From: CAIOSQ01 sp044359885
Lineage (GTDB): Bacteria; Pseudomonadota; Alphaproteobacteria; CACIAM-22H2
Length of the DNA: 25,357 nt
NCBI GenBank assembly: GCA_044359885.1
Contig: JBIKLI010000023.1
Location: 1-25,357, forward strand
Direction of reading: 5' to 3'
The position numbers and the translations under genes are program-made. The notes below the pieces were generated by a model. The model was given only the letters and a program-made list of their open reading frames with translations, was not told the origin of the DNA and ran no database searches. Of the stretch, positions 7,715-15,165 are shown piece after piece; position 1 is the stretch's first letter; each line of letters opens with the position of its first letter.

Positions 7715-9106
7715 TCAGCGCGCGGCCGCGGCCGCTGCCGCCCCGGCCTGCGCGGGGCCGGGGACCGCGATCTCGACCGCGTCCGACGGGTCCGCCCAGG
7801 GACGGCGCACGCCGAAGCGTTCGGCGACGGCGAGGCCGGCGGCGAGTCCGTCCTCGTGGAAGCCGTAGCCGCAATAGCTGCCGCAGTACCAGATCCGTCG
7901 CGTCCCCTGGATCGCCTGCAGCGCCGCCTGGGCGCGCAGGGCGCCGGCGTCGAAGCAGGGATGGTCGTAGGCGAACTCCGCGATCGTCGTCCCCGGCCGC
8001 GGCGCGCGCAGCGGGTTCAACGTCACGAAGACCGGAACGGCGGGGTCGAAGCCCTGCAGCCGGTTCATCCAGTAGGTCACCGACAGCGACATGTCGTGCG
8101 GATCGCGGGATCGGCGTTCGGCGAGGTAGTTCCATGCCGCCCAGGCCCGCGGGCGCCGCGGCATCAGCGCCGGATCGCGATGCAGGACGGCAAGGTTGCG
8201 CTGATAGCGGAACGCGCCGAGGATCGCGGCCTCGGGTTCGGTCGGCTGCGCCAGCATCGCGAGCGCCTCGTCGGCATGGGCGGCGACGATGACGTGGTCG
8301 AAGCGGCGCTGCCGCCCCCCGGCATCCCAGACCGCGACGCCCGTGCCGTCGCTCGCCAGGCGCTCGACGCCGGCCGAAAGCCGGATCGCCGGACGGGCGT
8401 CCTCGAGCATGCGGCGGATGTATTCGCGGCTGCCGCCCGCGACCGTCCGCCAGCGCGGCCGGCCGTCGTAATCGAGCAGCCCGTGATTGGCGAAGAACTG
8501 GACGAAGCTGCGGGCCGGGAATTCCATGATCTCGCGCGCCGGAACCGACCAGATCGCCGCGGCCATCGGCAGCAGATGATCCTCGACGAAGCCCGCCCCG
8601 TAGCCTTCGCGCGCCAGCCAGTCGCGCAGCGTCAGATCCGGATCGCCGCCTGCCAGCACGCCGCGCGCGGTGCGGAAGAAACGCAGGATGTCGCGCAGCA
8701 TGCGCAGGAAGCGCGGCCGCAGCAGGTTGGCGGGCTGGGCGACGACCCCGCGCAGCGAACCGCCCTGGTACTCGATGCGGCCGCCGTCGATGCTGACGCC
8801 GAACGACATGTCCGAGGACCGGGTGGGCACGCCGAGCCAGGCGAACAGCGCCTTGAGATTGGGGTAGTTGCGCTCGTTGTAGACGATGAACCCGGTGTCG
8901 ACCGCCAGACTGCGCCCGTCGCCGCACGGCACGTCGACCGTGTTCGAATGGCCGCCGATCCGCCGCTCGCGCTCGTAGACGGTGACGCGGTGCCGCTTCG
9001 ACAGCAGCCAGGCCGCCGAGAGCCCGGAGATCCCCGACCCGATCACCGCGATGTCGAGCGGATGGGCCGAGAGATCGAAGCCCGGACCGAAACCGTCAGC
9101 ACTCAT
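7715..9106 (-). CDS. FAD-dependent amine-oxidase-like oxidoreductase
   Basis: A 463-residue NAD(P)/FAD-binding protein of the flavin amine oxidase type. The dinucleotide-binding motif IAVIGSGISGLSAAWLL lies at residues 19-35 (G23, G25, G28), followed by VYERERRIGGHSNTVDV. The C-terminal FAD segment is IWYCGSYCGYGFHEDGLAAG. The variant with GGHSNTV and a GYGFHEDG tail is the one habitually paired with DUF1365 and CFA-synthase-like proteins; in Rhodobacter such flavoproteins are implicated in furan fatty-acid formation, so desaturation or oxidation of a methylated acyl chain is a reasonable guess. The start is ATG at 9106 with GGGGGA upstream; the open frame extends further upstream, but the Rossmann motif position supports this start. 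It lies 19 bp downstream of the photolyase gene in the same operon. Confidence 0.92.
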   Translation of the reverse strand: MSADGFGPGFDLSAHPLDIAVIGSGISGLSAAWLLSKRHRVTVYERERRIGGHSNTVDVPCGDGRSLAVDTGFIVYNERNYPNLKALFAWLGVPTRSSDMSFGVSIDGGRIEYQGGSLRGVVAQPANLLRPRFLRMLRDILRFFRTARGVLAGGDPDLTLRDWLAREGYGAGFVEDHLLPMAAAIWSVPAREIMEFPARSFVQFFANHGLLDYDGRPRWRTVAGGSREYIRRMLEDARPAIRLSAGVERLASDGTGVAVWDAGGRQRRFDHVIVAAHADEALAMLAQPTEPEAAILGAFRYQRNLAVLHRDPALMPRRPRAWAAWNYLAERRSRDPHDMSLSVTYWMNRLQGFDPAVPVFVTLNPLRAPRPGTTIAEFAYDHPCFDAGALRAQAALQAIQGTRRIWYCGSYCGYGFHEDGLAAGLAVAERFGVRRPWADPSDAVEIAVPGPAQAGAAAAAAAR

Positions 9107-9125
9107 GTCGTTGTCCCCCGCGCGG

Positions 9126-10562
9126 TCACGCGCCCTGCTTGATTGTCGCGAACGCGGCGAGCGCGCGATCGCGGGCCTTGCCATGGTCGACGATGGGGCG
9201 CGGATAGTCGCGCCCGAGTTCGATTCCCGCCTGGCGCAGCGTCGCCGCGTCGGCCTCCCAAGGCCGGTGGATGACGGACGCCGGCAGCCGCGCCAGCTCG
9301 GGCACGAAGCGGCGCACGTAGTCGCCGGCCGGATCGAATTTCTCGCCCTGCAGGACCGGATTGAAGACCCGGAAATACGGGGCTGCGTCGGCGCCGCATC
9401 CGGCGACCCATTGCCAGCTCGCCGCGTTGTTGGCGAGATCGGCATCGACCAGCGTGTCCCAGAACCAGGCCTCGCCCTGCTGCCACGGCAGCATCAGGTC
9501 CTTGACCAGGAAGGACCCGGCGACCATCCGGACGCGGTTGTGCATCCAGCCGGTCGTCCACAGCTCGCGCATGCCGGCGTCGACGATCGGATAGCCTGTC
9601 CGCCCGCGCTGCCAGGCCGCAAGCGCCGCCGGGTCGTCGGCCCAGGGAAAGGCGTCGAAGGCCGGTCGCCAGTTGCGCGCCGGCAGCTCCGGGAAATGGA
9701 ACAGCAGATGGTAGGAAAACTCCCGCCACAGCAATTCGCTGACGAAATGCTCCGCGCCGCGGCCGCCGCGCGCGCGCGCCGCATGCCAGAGCTGTCGCGG
9801 CGAAATCTCGCCGAAATGGAGATGCGCGCTCAGCCGCGAGGTCGATTGCAGGTCGGGACGGTTGCGGTCGTCCCTGTAGCCCTCGACCGCGGCGGCCATG
9901 AACCGCGCCAGCCGGTCCTGCGCCCCGGCCTCGCCGGGCCGCCACGCCGCGCGCAGCCCGCCCGCCCAGTCCGGCTTGCGCGGCAGCAGGCCAAGATCGT
10001 CGAGACCGGGACCGCGCGGCACCGTCGCAAGCCGGCCGGCCGGCAGCTTGGGTGCCGGCAGCGGCAAGGCTGGCTCGGGGGCGGCCCGGCACGCCTTGGC
10101 GAAGGGCGTGTAGACCTTGAACGGCAGCCCGGCCTGGGTCGTCACCGTCCAGGGCTCGAACAGCAGGCCGCCGTTGAAGCTGCGCGCCTGCAGGCCACGC
10201 CGCTCCAGCCCGGCCTTGATCGCCTCGTCGCGGGCCCGGATCGCCGGCTCGTAGCAGCGGTTCCAGAACACGCCCGACGCGCCGCTCGCGCCGATCAGGT
10301 CGTCCAGTTCCGTGGCGGCAGGCCCGCGGCGCAGCACGAGCGGCACGCCCGCCGCGGCAAGATCGGCGCCGAGCGCCGCCAGCGAGTGGTGCAGCCACCA
10401 GCGCGAGGCGCCGCCGCGCGGCCAGTCGCCGGCGCCGGCATCGTCGAGGATGTAGACCGCCAGCAGCGGCGCGCCGCTGGCGGCGGCTTCTCGCAAGGCG
10501 GGATTGTCGGCGAGGCGAAGGTCCTGACGGAACCAGACGATGATCGGCGGCGTGGCGGACAT
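9126..10562 (-). CDS. phrB: Deoxyribodipyrimidine photolyase (class I cryptochrome/photolyase family)
   Basis: This 478-residue flavoprotein uses blue light to split cyclobutane pyrimidine dimers in DNA. It has the N-terminal antenna-cofactor domain (IIVWFRQDLRLADNPAL at 7-23) and the C-terminal FAD domain. In the latter, STSRLSAHLHFGEISPRQLW, then RTGYPIVDAGMREL, TTGWMHNRVRMVAGSFLVKD and the ADLANNAASWQWVAGCGAD block with PYFRVFNP match E. coli PhrB closely. Length is normal for class I. The start is ATG at 10562; a GGAG lies rather far (about 15 nt) upstream, so translation may be modest. It is the first gene of the six-gene minus-strand operon, about 80 nt behind a sigma-E-like promoter, which fits light or singlet-oxygen induction. 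Confidence 0.95.
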   Translation of the reverse strand: MSATPPIIVWFRQDLRLADNPALREAAASGAPLLAVYILDDAGAGDWPRGGASRWWLHHSLAALGADLAAAGVPLVLRRGPAATELDDLIGASGASGVFWNRCYEPAIRARDEAIKAGLERRGLQARSFNGGLLFEPWTVTTQAGLPFKVYTPFAKACRAAPEPALPLPAPKLPAGRLATVPRGPGLDDLGLLPRKPDWAGGLRAAWRPGEAGAQDRLARFMAAAVEGYRDDRNRPDLQSTSRLSAHLHFGEISPRQLWHAARARGGRGAEHFVSELLWREFSYHLLFHFPELPARNWRPAFDAFPWADDPAALAAWQRGRTGYPIVDAGMRELWTTGWMHNRVRMVAGSFLVKDLMLPWQQGEAWFWDTLVDADLANNAASWQWVAGCGADAAPYFRVFNPVLQGEKFDPAGDYVRRFVPELARLPASVIHRPWEADAATLRQAGIELGRDYPRPIVDHGKARDRALAAFATIKQGA

Positions 10563-10644
10563 GCGGCGGCGCTTCGACTCCAGGGTGTCGGTTCCGGAAC
10601 GGCGCAGGCCGCGCTGTCCGGAGGGTTCTACTTCAATGTCGTTC

Positions 10645-10672
10645 CTTACGCACGTATCGCCGCCCGGGATCA
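10645..10672 (-). promoter_or_regulatory. Sigma-E (RpoE/ChrR-type) promoter of the photolyase/lipid operon
   Basis: On the minus strand the sequence reads TGATCC (10672-10667), 18 nt, then TAAG (10648-10645). This equals the published Rhodobacter sigma-E consensus (TGATCC-N18-TAAG[A]) that drives the singlet-oxygen response, including photolyase and CFA-type genes. The -35 box overlaps the pdeM stop codon. Transcription should start about 10 bp further on, leaving a leader of roughly 75 nt before the photolyase ATG. The rpoE-chrR genes themselves are not in this window. Match and spacing are seen; function is inferred from consensus and gene content. Confidence 0.75.
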
Positions 10673-11371
10673 CCGGGCCGCGCCGGCGGCGATCCGCAGC
10701 AGTTGGCGGCGCGCGACCAGATGCAGCCGTTCGCGCCCCAGCATCAGCGCCCGGAAGCCCGCCGGACCGAACAATCCGGCGATCGCCGGATCGAGGCAAT
10801 CGAGCCCGCCCGCGTAGGCGCCGAAGGCCGGCATCACCAGGCGATTGCCGTCGGTGACGAAGCAGGGCGCCGTGATCGTGCCGCCGCGGGTCGCGATGCT
10901 GGCCTTGGGGTGGAGATGGCCGCAGATCTCGCCGGTCGCGGGTCCGGGCGACGGCAGATGCGCAAGTCTGAGGCCGCCGCCCAGTTCGAGCGAATCGGCG
11001 ACCTCGCCGCCCAGGCCGGCCGGGATCTCGCGATCATGGTTGCCGGCGATCCAGGTCCAGGGCTGCGCGCCGGCCAACCGGACCAGCAGGTCGCGGTCGC
11101 CGGCATCGAGACGGCTGCCGGCATCGGCGTCGTGGAAGCTGTCGCCCAGGCACACGACGTGGCGCGGCCGGAACCGCCGGATCGCGCGCATCAGACGCTC
11201 GAGCGTGGCACGCGTGTCGTAGGGCGGCAGGAATCTTCCGTGGCGCGCGAAATGCGATCCCTTCTCGAGATGCAGGTCGGCGACGATCAGCGTCGCGTCC
11301 TCGGGATGGAACAGCGCCCCGGAGACATCGGCCAGCAGCGCGGCCTCGCCGACGCGGATGGCGGCGGTCAT
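10670..11371 (-). CDS. pdeM: Ligase-associated DNA damage response endonuclease PdeM (metallophosphoesterase)
   Basis: A 233-residue calcineurin-like metallophosphoesterase of the PdeM type, the phosphoesterase member of the ligase-associated DNA damage response set. The metal-binding motifs are complete: VADLHLEKG with D32 and H34, CLGDSFHD, AGNHD, and CGHLHPK. The conserved GRFLPPYDT segment near 45-53 is characteristic of the PdeM group and separates it from general phosphodiesterases. The start is ATG at 11371; no strong Shine-Dalgarno is visible. It lies 97 bp downstream of the helicase gene on the same strand, so it is probably in the same transcription unit, and its stop codon forms part of the next promoter. 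Catalysis is expected on nucleic-acid phosphoesters, but the exact DNA substrate in this family is not settled. Confidence 0.92.
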   Translation of the reverse strand: MTAAIRVGEAALLADVSGALFHPEDATLIVADLHLEKGSHFARHGRFLPPYDTRATLERLMRAIRRFRPRHVVCLGDSFHDADAGSRLDAGDRDLLVRLAGAQPWTWIAGNHDREIPAGLGGEVADSLELGGGLRLAHLPSPGPATGEICGHLHPKASIATRGGTITAPCFVTDGNRLVMPAFGAYAGGLDCLDPAIAGLFGPAGFRALMLGRERLHLVARRQLLRIAAGAAR

Positions 11372-11468
11372 CGGACGCGGACACGGTCGAGGGATGGAGG
11401 CGGGATCACGGCGCGGGAGGTCTCGGGCGCGCGTCAGTAGCGCGGCCGCCCCGCCGGTACAATGGGCC

Positions 11469-13952
11469 TCACAGCAATTGCCGCTGCCGCGGTTCGGCCG
11501 GCGGCGCGCCGGCGTCCTCGATCAGCGCGCGCGCCGCCTCGTCGAGCAGTTCGTCGATGGCGCCGCCGCGCACGGATTCCCGGCCGATCTCCAGCAGCAC
11601 GGGAACCGCCAGCGGCGAAACGCGGTCGAGACGCTCGACATCGATGCGGCCGCGGATCCGCGCCAGGAACGCGCCCAGCCGCGCGATGTCGGTCATGCCC
11701 GACGCGGCCTCGGCCCGGGTCGCGCGCAGCAGCACATGGTCGGGCTCGTGGCGGCGCAGGACGTCGTAGATCAGGTCGGCGCCGAAGGTGACCTGGCGGC
11801 CGCTCTTCTCGGCGCCGGGATGGCGGCGTTCGATCAGCCCGGCGACGATCGCGACGTTGCGGAACGTCCGCCGCAGCATCGAGGATTCGGCCATCCACTC
11901 CTCCAGATCGTCGCCCAGCATGTCCTCGGCGAAGAGCGCGCCGACATCCTGCGGCGGGCGCAGGCTCCAGACGGCGATCGCGTAGTCGGTCGCGACGAAC
12001 CCCAGCGGCCGCGCGCCGGCCCGCTCCATGCGCCGGGTCAGAAGCATCCCCAGCGTCTGATGCGCGTAGCGGCCCTCGAAGCAATAGGCGACCAGGAACA
12101 TCTTGCCGCCGCGCGGAAAGATCTCGACCAGCAGCCCGTCGCGCCGCGGCGCCACCGAGACCGCGCGCTGCAGGCGCAGCCAGTCGCGCACCGGAGCCGG
12201 CAGTCCGTCCCAGCGTCCAGGCTCTGCCAGCAGCGCGCGCACGCGCGCCGCCAGCTCGGTCGTCAGCGGCAGGCGGCCGCCTTCGTAGACCGGCACCTTG
12301 GGCTCGCCCGACCTTGCGGCGCCGACATCGACGATCGCCCCGCGCATGCCTTCGAAGCGCAGCAACTGGCCCCCGAACATGAACGTGTCCCCGATCTCCA
12401 GCCCCTGGGCGAACCATTCCTCGACCTCGCCCAGCTTGCGCCGCCGGTTCAGCATCAGCGTCACCATCGGCGCCTCGACGATGGTGCCGATGTTGAGCCG
12501 GTATTGCCGCGCCACCGCCGGGCCGACGATGCGCCATGTCCCGTCGCTGGCGCGGAACAGACGGCGGAAGCGGTCGTATCCCTTGAGCGCGTAACCGCCT
12601 GTCGCCACGAACGCGAGCACGTCGTCGAAATCGCGCCGCGCCAGCGCCGCGTAGGGTGCGGCGCGCCGCACTTCGGCGTAGAGCGCCTCGGCATCCACGG
12701 GCCCGTGGCAGGCGCAGCCCAGCAGATGCTGGGCGAGCACGTCGAGACCGCCCGGGCGCTCGCGCGGCGCGTCGAGCTCGCCGGCGTCGATCGCCTCGAT
12801 CGCCGCCTCGCATTCGAGCACCTCGAACCGGTTCGCCGGCACCAGCAGCGCGCGGCTGGGCACGTCCAGCCGGTGGTTCGACCGGCCGATCCGCTGCAGC
12901 AGCCGCGCCGCCCCCTTCGGCGCGCCGACCTGGACGACCAGATCGACGTCGCCCCAGTCGATGCCCAGATCCAGCGACGCGGTCGCGACCACGGCCCGCA
13001 GCCGGCCTTCGGCCATCGCGGCCTCGACCTTGCGGCGCTGCTCGACGGCGAGGCTGCCGTGATGCATCGCGATCGCCAGCCGGTCCTCGTTCAGCTTCCA
13101 CAATTCCTGGAAGCACAGCTCGGCCTGGGCGCGGGTGTTGACGAAGACGATGGCGCTGCGCGCGCCGCGCAGGGCGCCATAGACCTCGGGCATGGAATTG
13201 AGGGCCATGTGCCCGCCCCAGGGCAGCCGCGCCTCGGGCAGCACGATGCGGATATCGGGACGCGCCCCACCCCGCCCGCGCAGCACGACCGGGTCGGCGT
13301 CCAGACCGGCGCCCAGCCAGCGCGCCAGACGCGACGGATCGGCGATCGTCGCCGACAGGCCGACACGCCGCGCCTGCGGCGCCAGCGTCGCGAGCCGCGC
13401 CAGACCGAGCGCCAGCAGGTCGCCGCGCTTGCTGCCTTCGAGCGCATGCAACTCGTCAACCACGACCGAACGCAACCCCGCGAACTGGGTCCGCGCCGCC
13501 GGATCGGCGAGCATCAGCGCCAGCGATTCCGGCGTCGTCATCAGGATCTGCGGCGGCACCGTGCGCTGACGCGCCCGCTTCGCCGCGGGCGTGTCGCCGG
13601 TCCGCGTCTCGGCGCGCAGGCCAGGTGCCAGATCGGCGAGCGGGATCTCCAGATTGCGCTTCACGTCGACCGCCAGCGCCTTGAGCGGCGACACGTAGAG
13701 CGTGTGCAACGCCTCCGTGGGCCGCGCCGCGAGCTCGATCAGGCTGGGCAGGAACCCCGCCAGCGTCTTGCCGCCGCCGGTCGGCGCCACCAGCAGCGCC
13801 GAACGGCCGGCGGCGGCCGCAGCCAGGACCGCCAGCTGGTGGGGATGCGCCGTCCAGCCGCGCCGCGCGAACCACGCCGCGACCGGTGCCGGCAGCATCG
13901 CGGGCGGCAGCGGTGTCGGGGAAGCGGACGTCTGCGTCATCCCCCCGAACAT
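11469..13952 (-). CDS. Ligase-associated DNA damage response DEXH-box helicase (Lhr-type)
   Basis: A superfamily 2 helicase of the Lhr-like, ligase-associated type, 827 residues, near the usual length. Motifs in order: Q-type segment then Walker A APTGGGKT at 56-63; VSPLKALAVD (motif Ia); TTPESLA; DEXH box VVDELHALEGSKRGD; LSATI (motif III); VFVNTRAQAE; VATASLDLGIDWGDVDLV (motif V) and QRIGRSNHR (motif VI). The C-terminal half is the Lhr-specific region containing ARQYRLNIGTIVEAPMV. It probably unwinds damaged or nicked DNA for the neighbouring nuclease and ligase. Two starts are possible: ATG 13952 with GGGGG at good distance, and ATG 13940 with a G-run directly abutting the codon; the first is preferred. 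Transcription diverges from the exonuclease and ligase across a 202-bp gap. Confidence 0.94.
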   Translation of the reverse strand: MFGGMTQTSASPTPLPPAMLPAPVAAWFARRGWTAHPHQLAVLAAAAAGRSALLVAPTGGGKTLAGFLPSLIELAARPTEALHTLYVSPLKALAVDVKRNLEIPLADLAPGLRAETRTGDTPAAKRARQRTVPPQILMTTPESLALMLADPAARTQFAGLRSVVVDELHALEGSKRGDLLALGLARLATLAPQARRVGLSATIADPSRLARWLGAGLDADPVVLRGRGGARPDIRIVLPEARLPWGGHMALNSMPEVYGALRGARSAIVFVNTRAQAELCFQELWKLNEDRLAIAMHHGSLAVEQRRKVEAAMAEGRLRAVVATASLDLGIDWGDVDLVVQVGAPKGAARLLQRIGRSNHRLDVPSRALLVPANRFEVLECEAAIEAIDAGELDAPRERPGGLDVLAQHLLGCACHGPVDAEALYAEVRRAAPYAALARRDFDDVLAFVATGGYALKGYDRFRRLFRASDGTWRIVGPAVARQYRLNIGTIVEAPMVTLMLNRRRKLGEVEEWFAQGLEIGDTFMFGGQLLRFEGMRGAIVDVGAARSGEPKVPVYEGGRLPLTTELAARVRALLAEPGRWDGLPAPVRDWLRLQRAVSVAPRRDGLLVEIFPRGGKMFLVAYCFEGRYAHQTLGMLLTRRMERAGARPLGFVATDYAIAVWSLRPPQDVGALFAEDMLGDDLEEWMAESSMLRRTFRNVAIVAGLIERRHPGAEKSGRQVTFGADLIYDVLRRHEPDHVLLRATRAEAASGMTDIARLGAFLARIRGRIDVERLDRVSPLAVPVLLEIGRESVRGGAIDELLDEAARALIEDAGAPPAEPRQRQLL

Positions 13953-14154
13953 CGCCACTCGCCCCCGCCACTTCAACGCGCGCGACGAAATCGGGGTCCG
14001 AGCCCATCGGCGCCCGGTGGGGTCAGACCCCCGCCTGCCGGACCCCGGCCCCTTGTATCGCCGGGACCGCCGATGCAGCGCAGCCAGCGCCATCCAAGCC
14101 TTGCAAGCACAGGCACGCCGCGCCATGTCTCCCACCTCCCCGCCCAGACGAGCC
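13953..14154. other. Divergent intergenic region between helicase and exonuclease genes
   Basis: This 202-bp gap must hold the promoters of both halves of the ligase-associated repair set. I found no clear sigma-70 boxes. I also saw no alphaproteobacterial LexA box (GTTC-N7-GTTC or its complement). It contains several GGGTCC/GGACCC words and the palindrome listed separately at 14019-14031. An alternative exonuclease start (ATG 14125) also falls inside it. Confidence 0.5.
14019..14031. repeat. Perfect 6-bp palindrome GGGGTC-A-GACCCC
   Basis: The two 6-bp arms are separated by one base and lie near the centre of the divergent helicase/exonuclease gap. The word resembles GGGGTCAGA palindromes that recur as REP-like sequences in various proteobacteria. 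An operator or a small transcript hairpin are other options. Only one copy occurs in this window as far as I can see. Confidence 0.5.
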
Positions 14155-15165
14155 ATGCGCCCCGAGACCTGGATCCGGCCGACGCCCCAGGGCCTCTATG
14201 TCGAGCCCGGGGATTTCTTCATCGACCCTGTCCGCCCCGCGGCGCGCGCCGTCGTGACCCACGGCCATGGCGATCACGCCCGGCCGGGAAACGCGGCGGT
14301 GCTGGCGACCGCCGAGACGCTGGCGATCATGCGCGCGCGCTACGGCGACGGCGCCGGCGGCAGGCTGCAGACGCTGGCCTATGGCGAGACCCTGCGGCTG
14401 GGGGACGTGACGCTCCGCCTCGCCCCGGCCGGCCATGTGCTGGGCTCCGCCCAGGTCGTGCTCGAACACGCGGGCAGTCGCGTGGTCGTCTCCGGCGACT
14501 ACAAGCGCCGGCGCGACCCGACCTGTCCGCCCTTCGAGCCGCAGCGCTGCGACGTGTTCGTGACCGAAGCCACGTTCGGCCTGCCGGTCTTCGTCCATCC
14601 CGACGATGGCGGCGAGATCGCGCGGCTGCTGGCGTCGGTGCGTCGCAATCCCGAGCGCGCCCACCTGGTCGGGGTCTACGCGCTGGGCAAGTGCCAGCGC
14701 GTGATCCGGCTGCTGCGCGAGGCCGCATGGGACGCGCCGATCTTCGTCCATGGCGCGCTCGCCAATCTCTGCGCCGTCTACGAGCAGGCCGGCGTCGCGC
14801 TCGGCAGGCTGGCGCGGATCGAAGGCGCCACGCCGCGCGATCTGGCCGGCGCGATCGTCATGGCGCCGCCCGCCGCGCTCGCCGATCGCTGGTCGCGACG
14901 CCTGCCGGAGCCCCTGGCAGTCGCCGCCTCGGGCTGGATGCGCATCAAGCAGCGCGCCAAGCAGCGCGGCGTGGAACTGCCGCTGGTGATCTCCGACCAT
15001 GCCGACTGGCCGGAACTGCTGCGCAGCTTCGCCGATACCCAGGCGCCGGAGATCTGGGTGACGCATGGCCAGGAAGACGCGCTGGTGCGCGCGGCGGCGC
15101 TGCAGGGCCGCCGCGCCCGTGCGCTTCGGCTGATCGGCCGCGACGAAGCCGAGCAGGCGGCATGA
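14155..15165 (+). CDS. Ligase-associated DNA exonuclease (metallo-beta-lactamase / beta-CASP type)
   Basis: A 336-residue metallo-beta-lactamase-fold nuclease, the exonuclease member of the ligase-associated DNA damage response. The zinc motif VVTHGHGDHAR carries H36, H38, D40 and H41; further ligands lie in LAPAGHVLGSAQVVLEH and SGDYKRRRDPT. The C-terminal VISDHADWPELL and WVTHGQEDALV match the CPSF/RNase-J-like nuclease layout. Family members start close to RPETWIRPTPQGLYVEPGDF, so ATG 14155 is chosen; ATG 14125 in the same frame would add ten unconserved residues, and neither has a good Shine-Dalgarno. The stop overlaps the ligase ATG (ATGA, 15162-15165), showing translational coupling. 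It likely trims DNA ends before sealing. Confidence 0.93.
   Translation: MRPETWIRPTPQGLYVEPGDFFIDPVRPAARAVVTHGHGDHARPGNAAVLATAETLAIMRARYGDGAGGRLQTLAYGETLRLGDVTLRLAPAGHVLGSAQVVLEHAGSRVVVSGDYKRRRDPTCPPFEPQRCDVFVTEATFGLPVFVHPDDGGEIARLLASVRRNPERAHLVGVYALGKCQRVIRLLREAAWDAPIFVHGALANLCAVYEQAGVALGRLARIEGATPRDLAGAIVMAPPAALADRWSRRLPEPLAVAASGWMRIKQRAKQRGVELPLVISDHADWPELLRSFADTQAPEIWVTHGQEDALVRAAALQGRRARALRLIGRDEAEQAA

Noticed and set aside
6968..9142. 724-codon plus-strand open frame opposite DUF1365 and FAD-oxidoreductase genes
   Set aside because: The translation is low-complexity Arg/Ala/Gly/Asp-rich with no domain; the opposite strand has two recognisable proteins.
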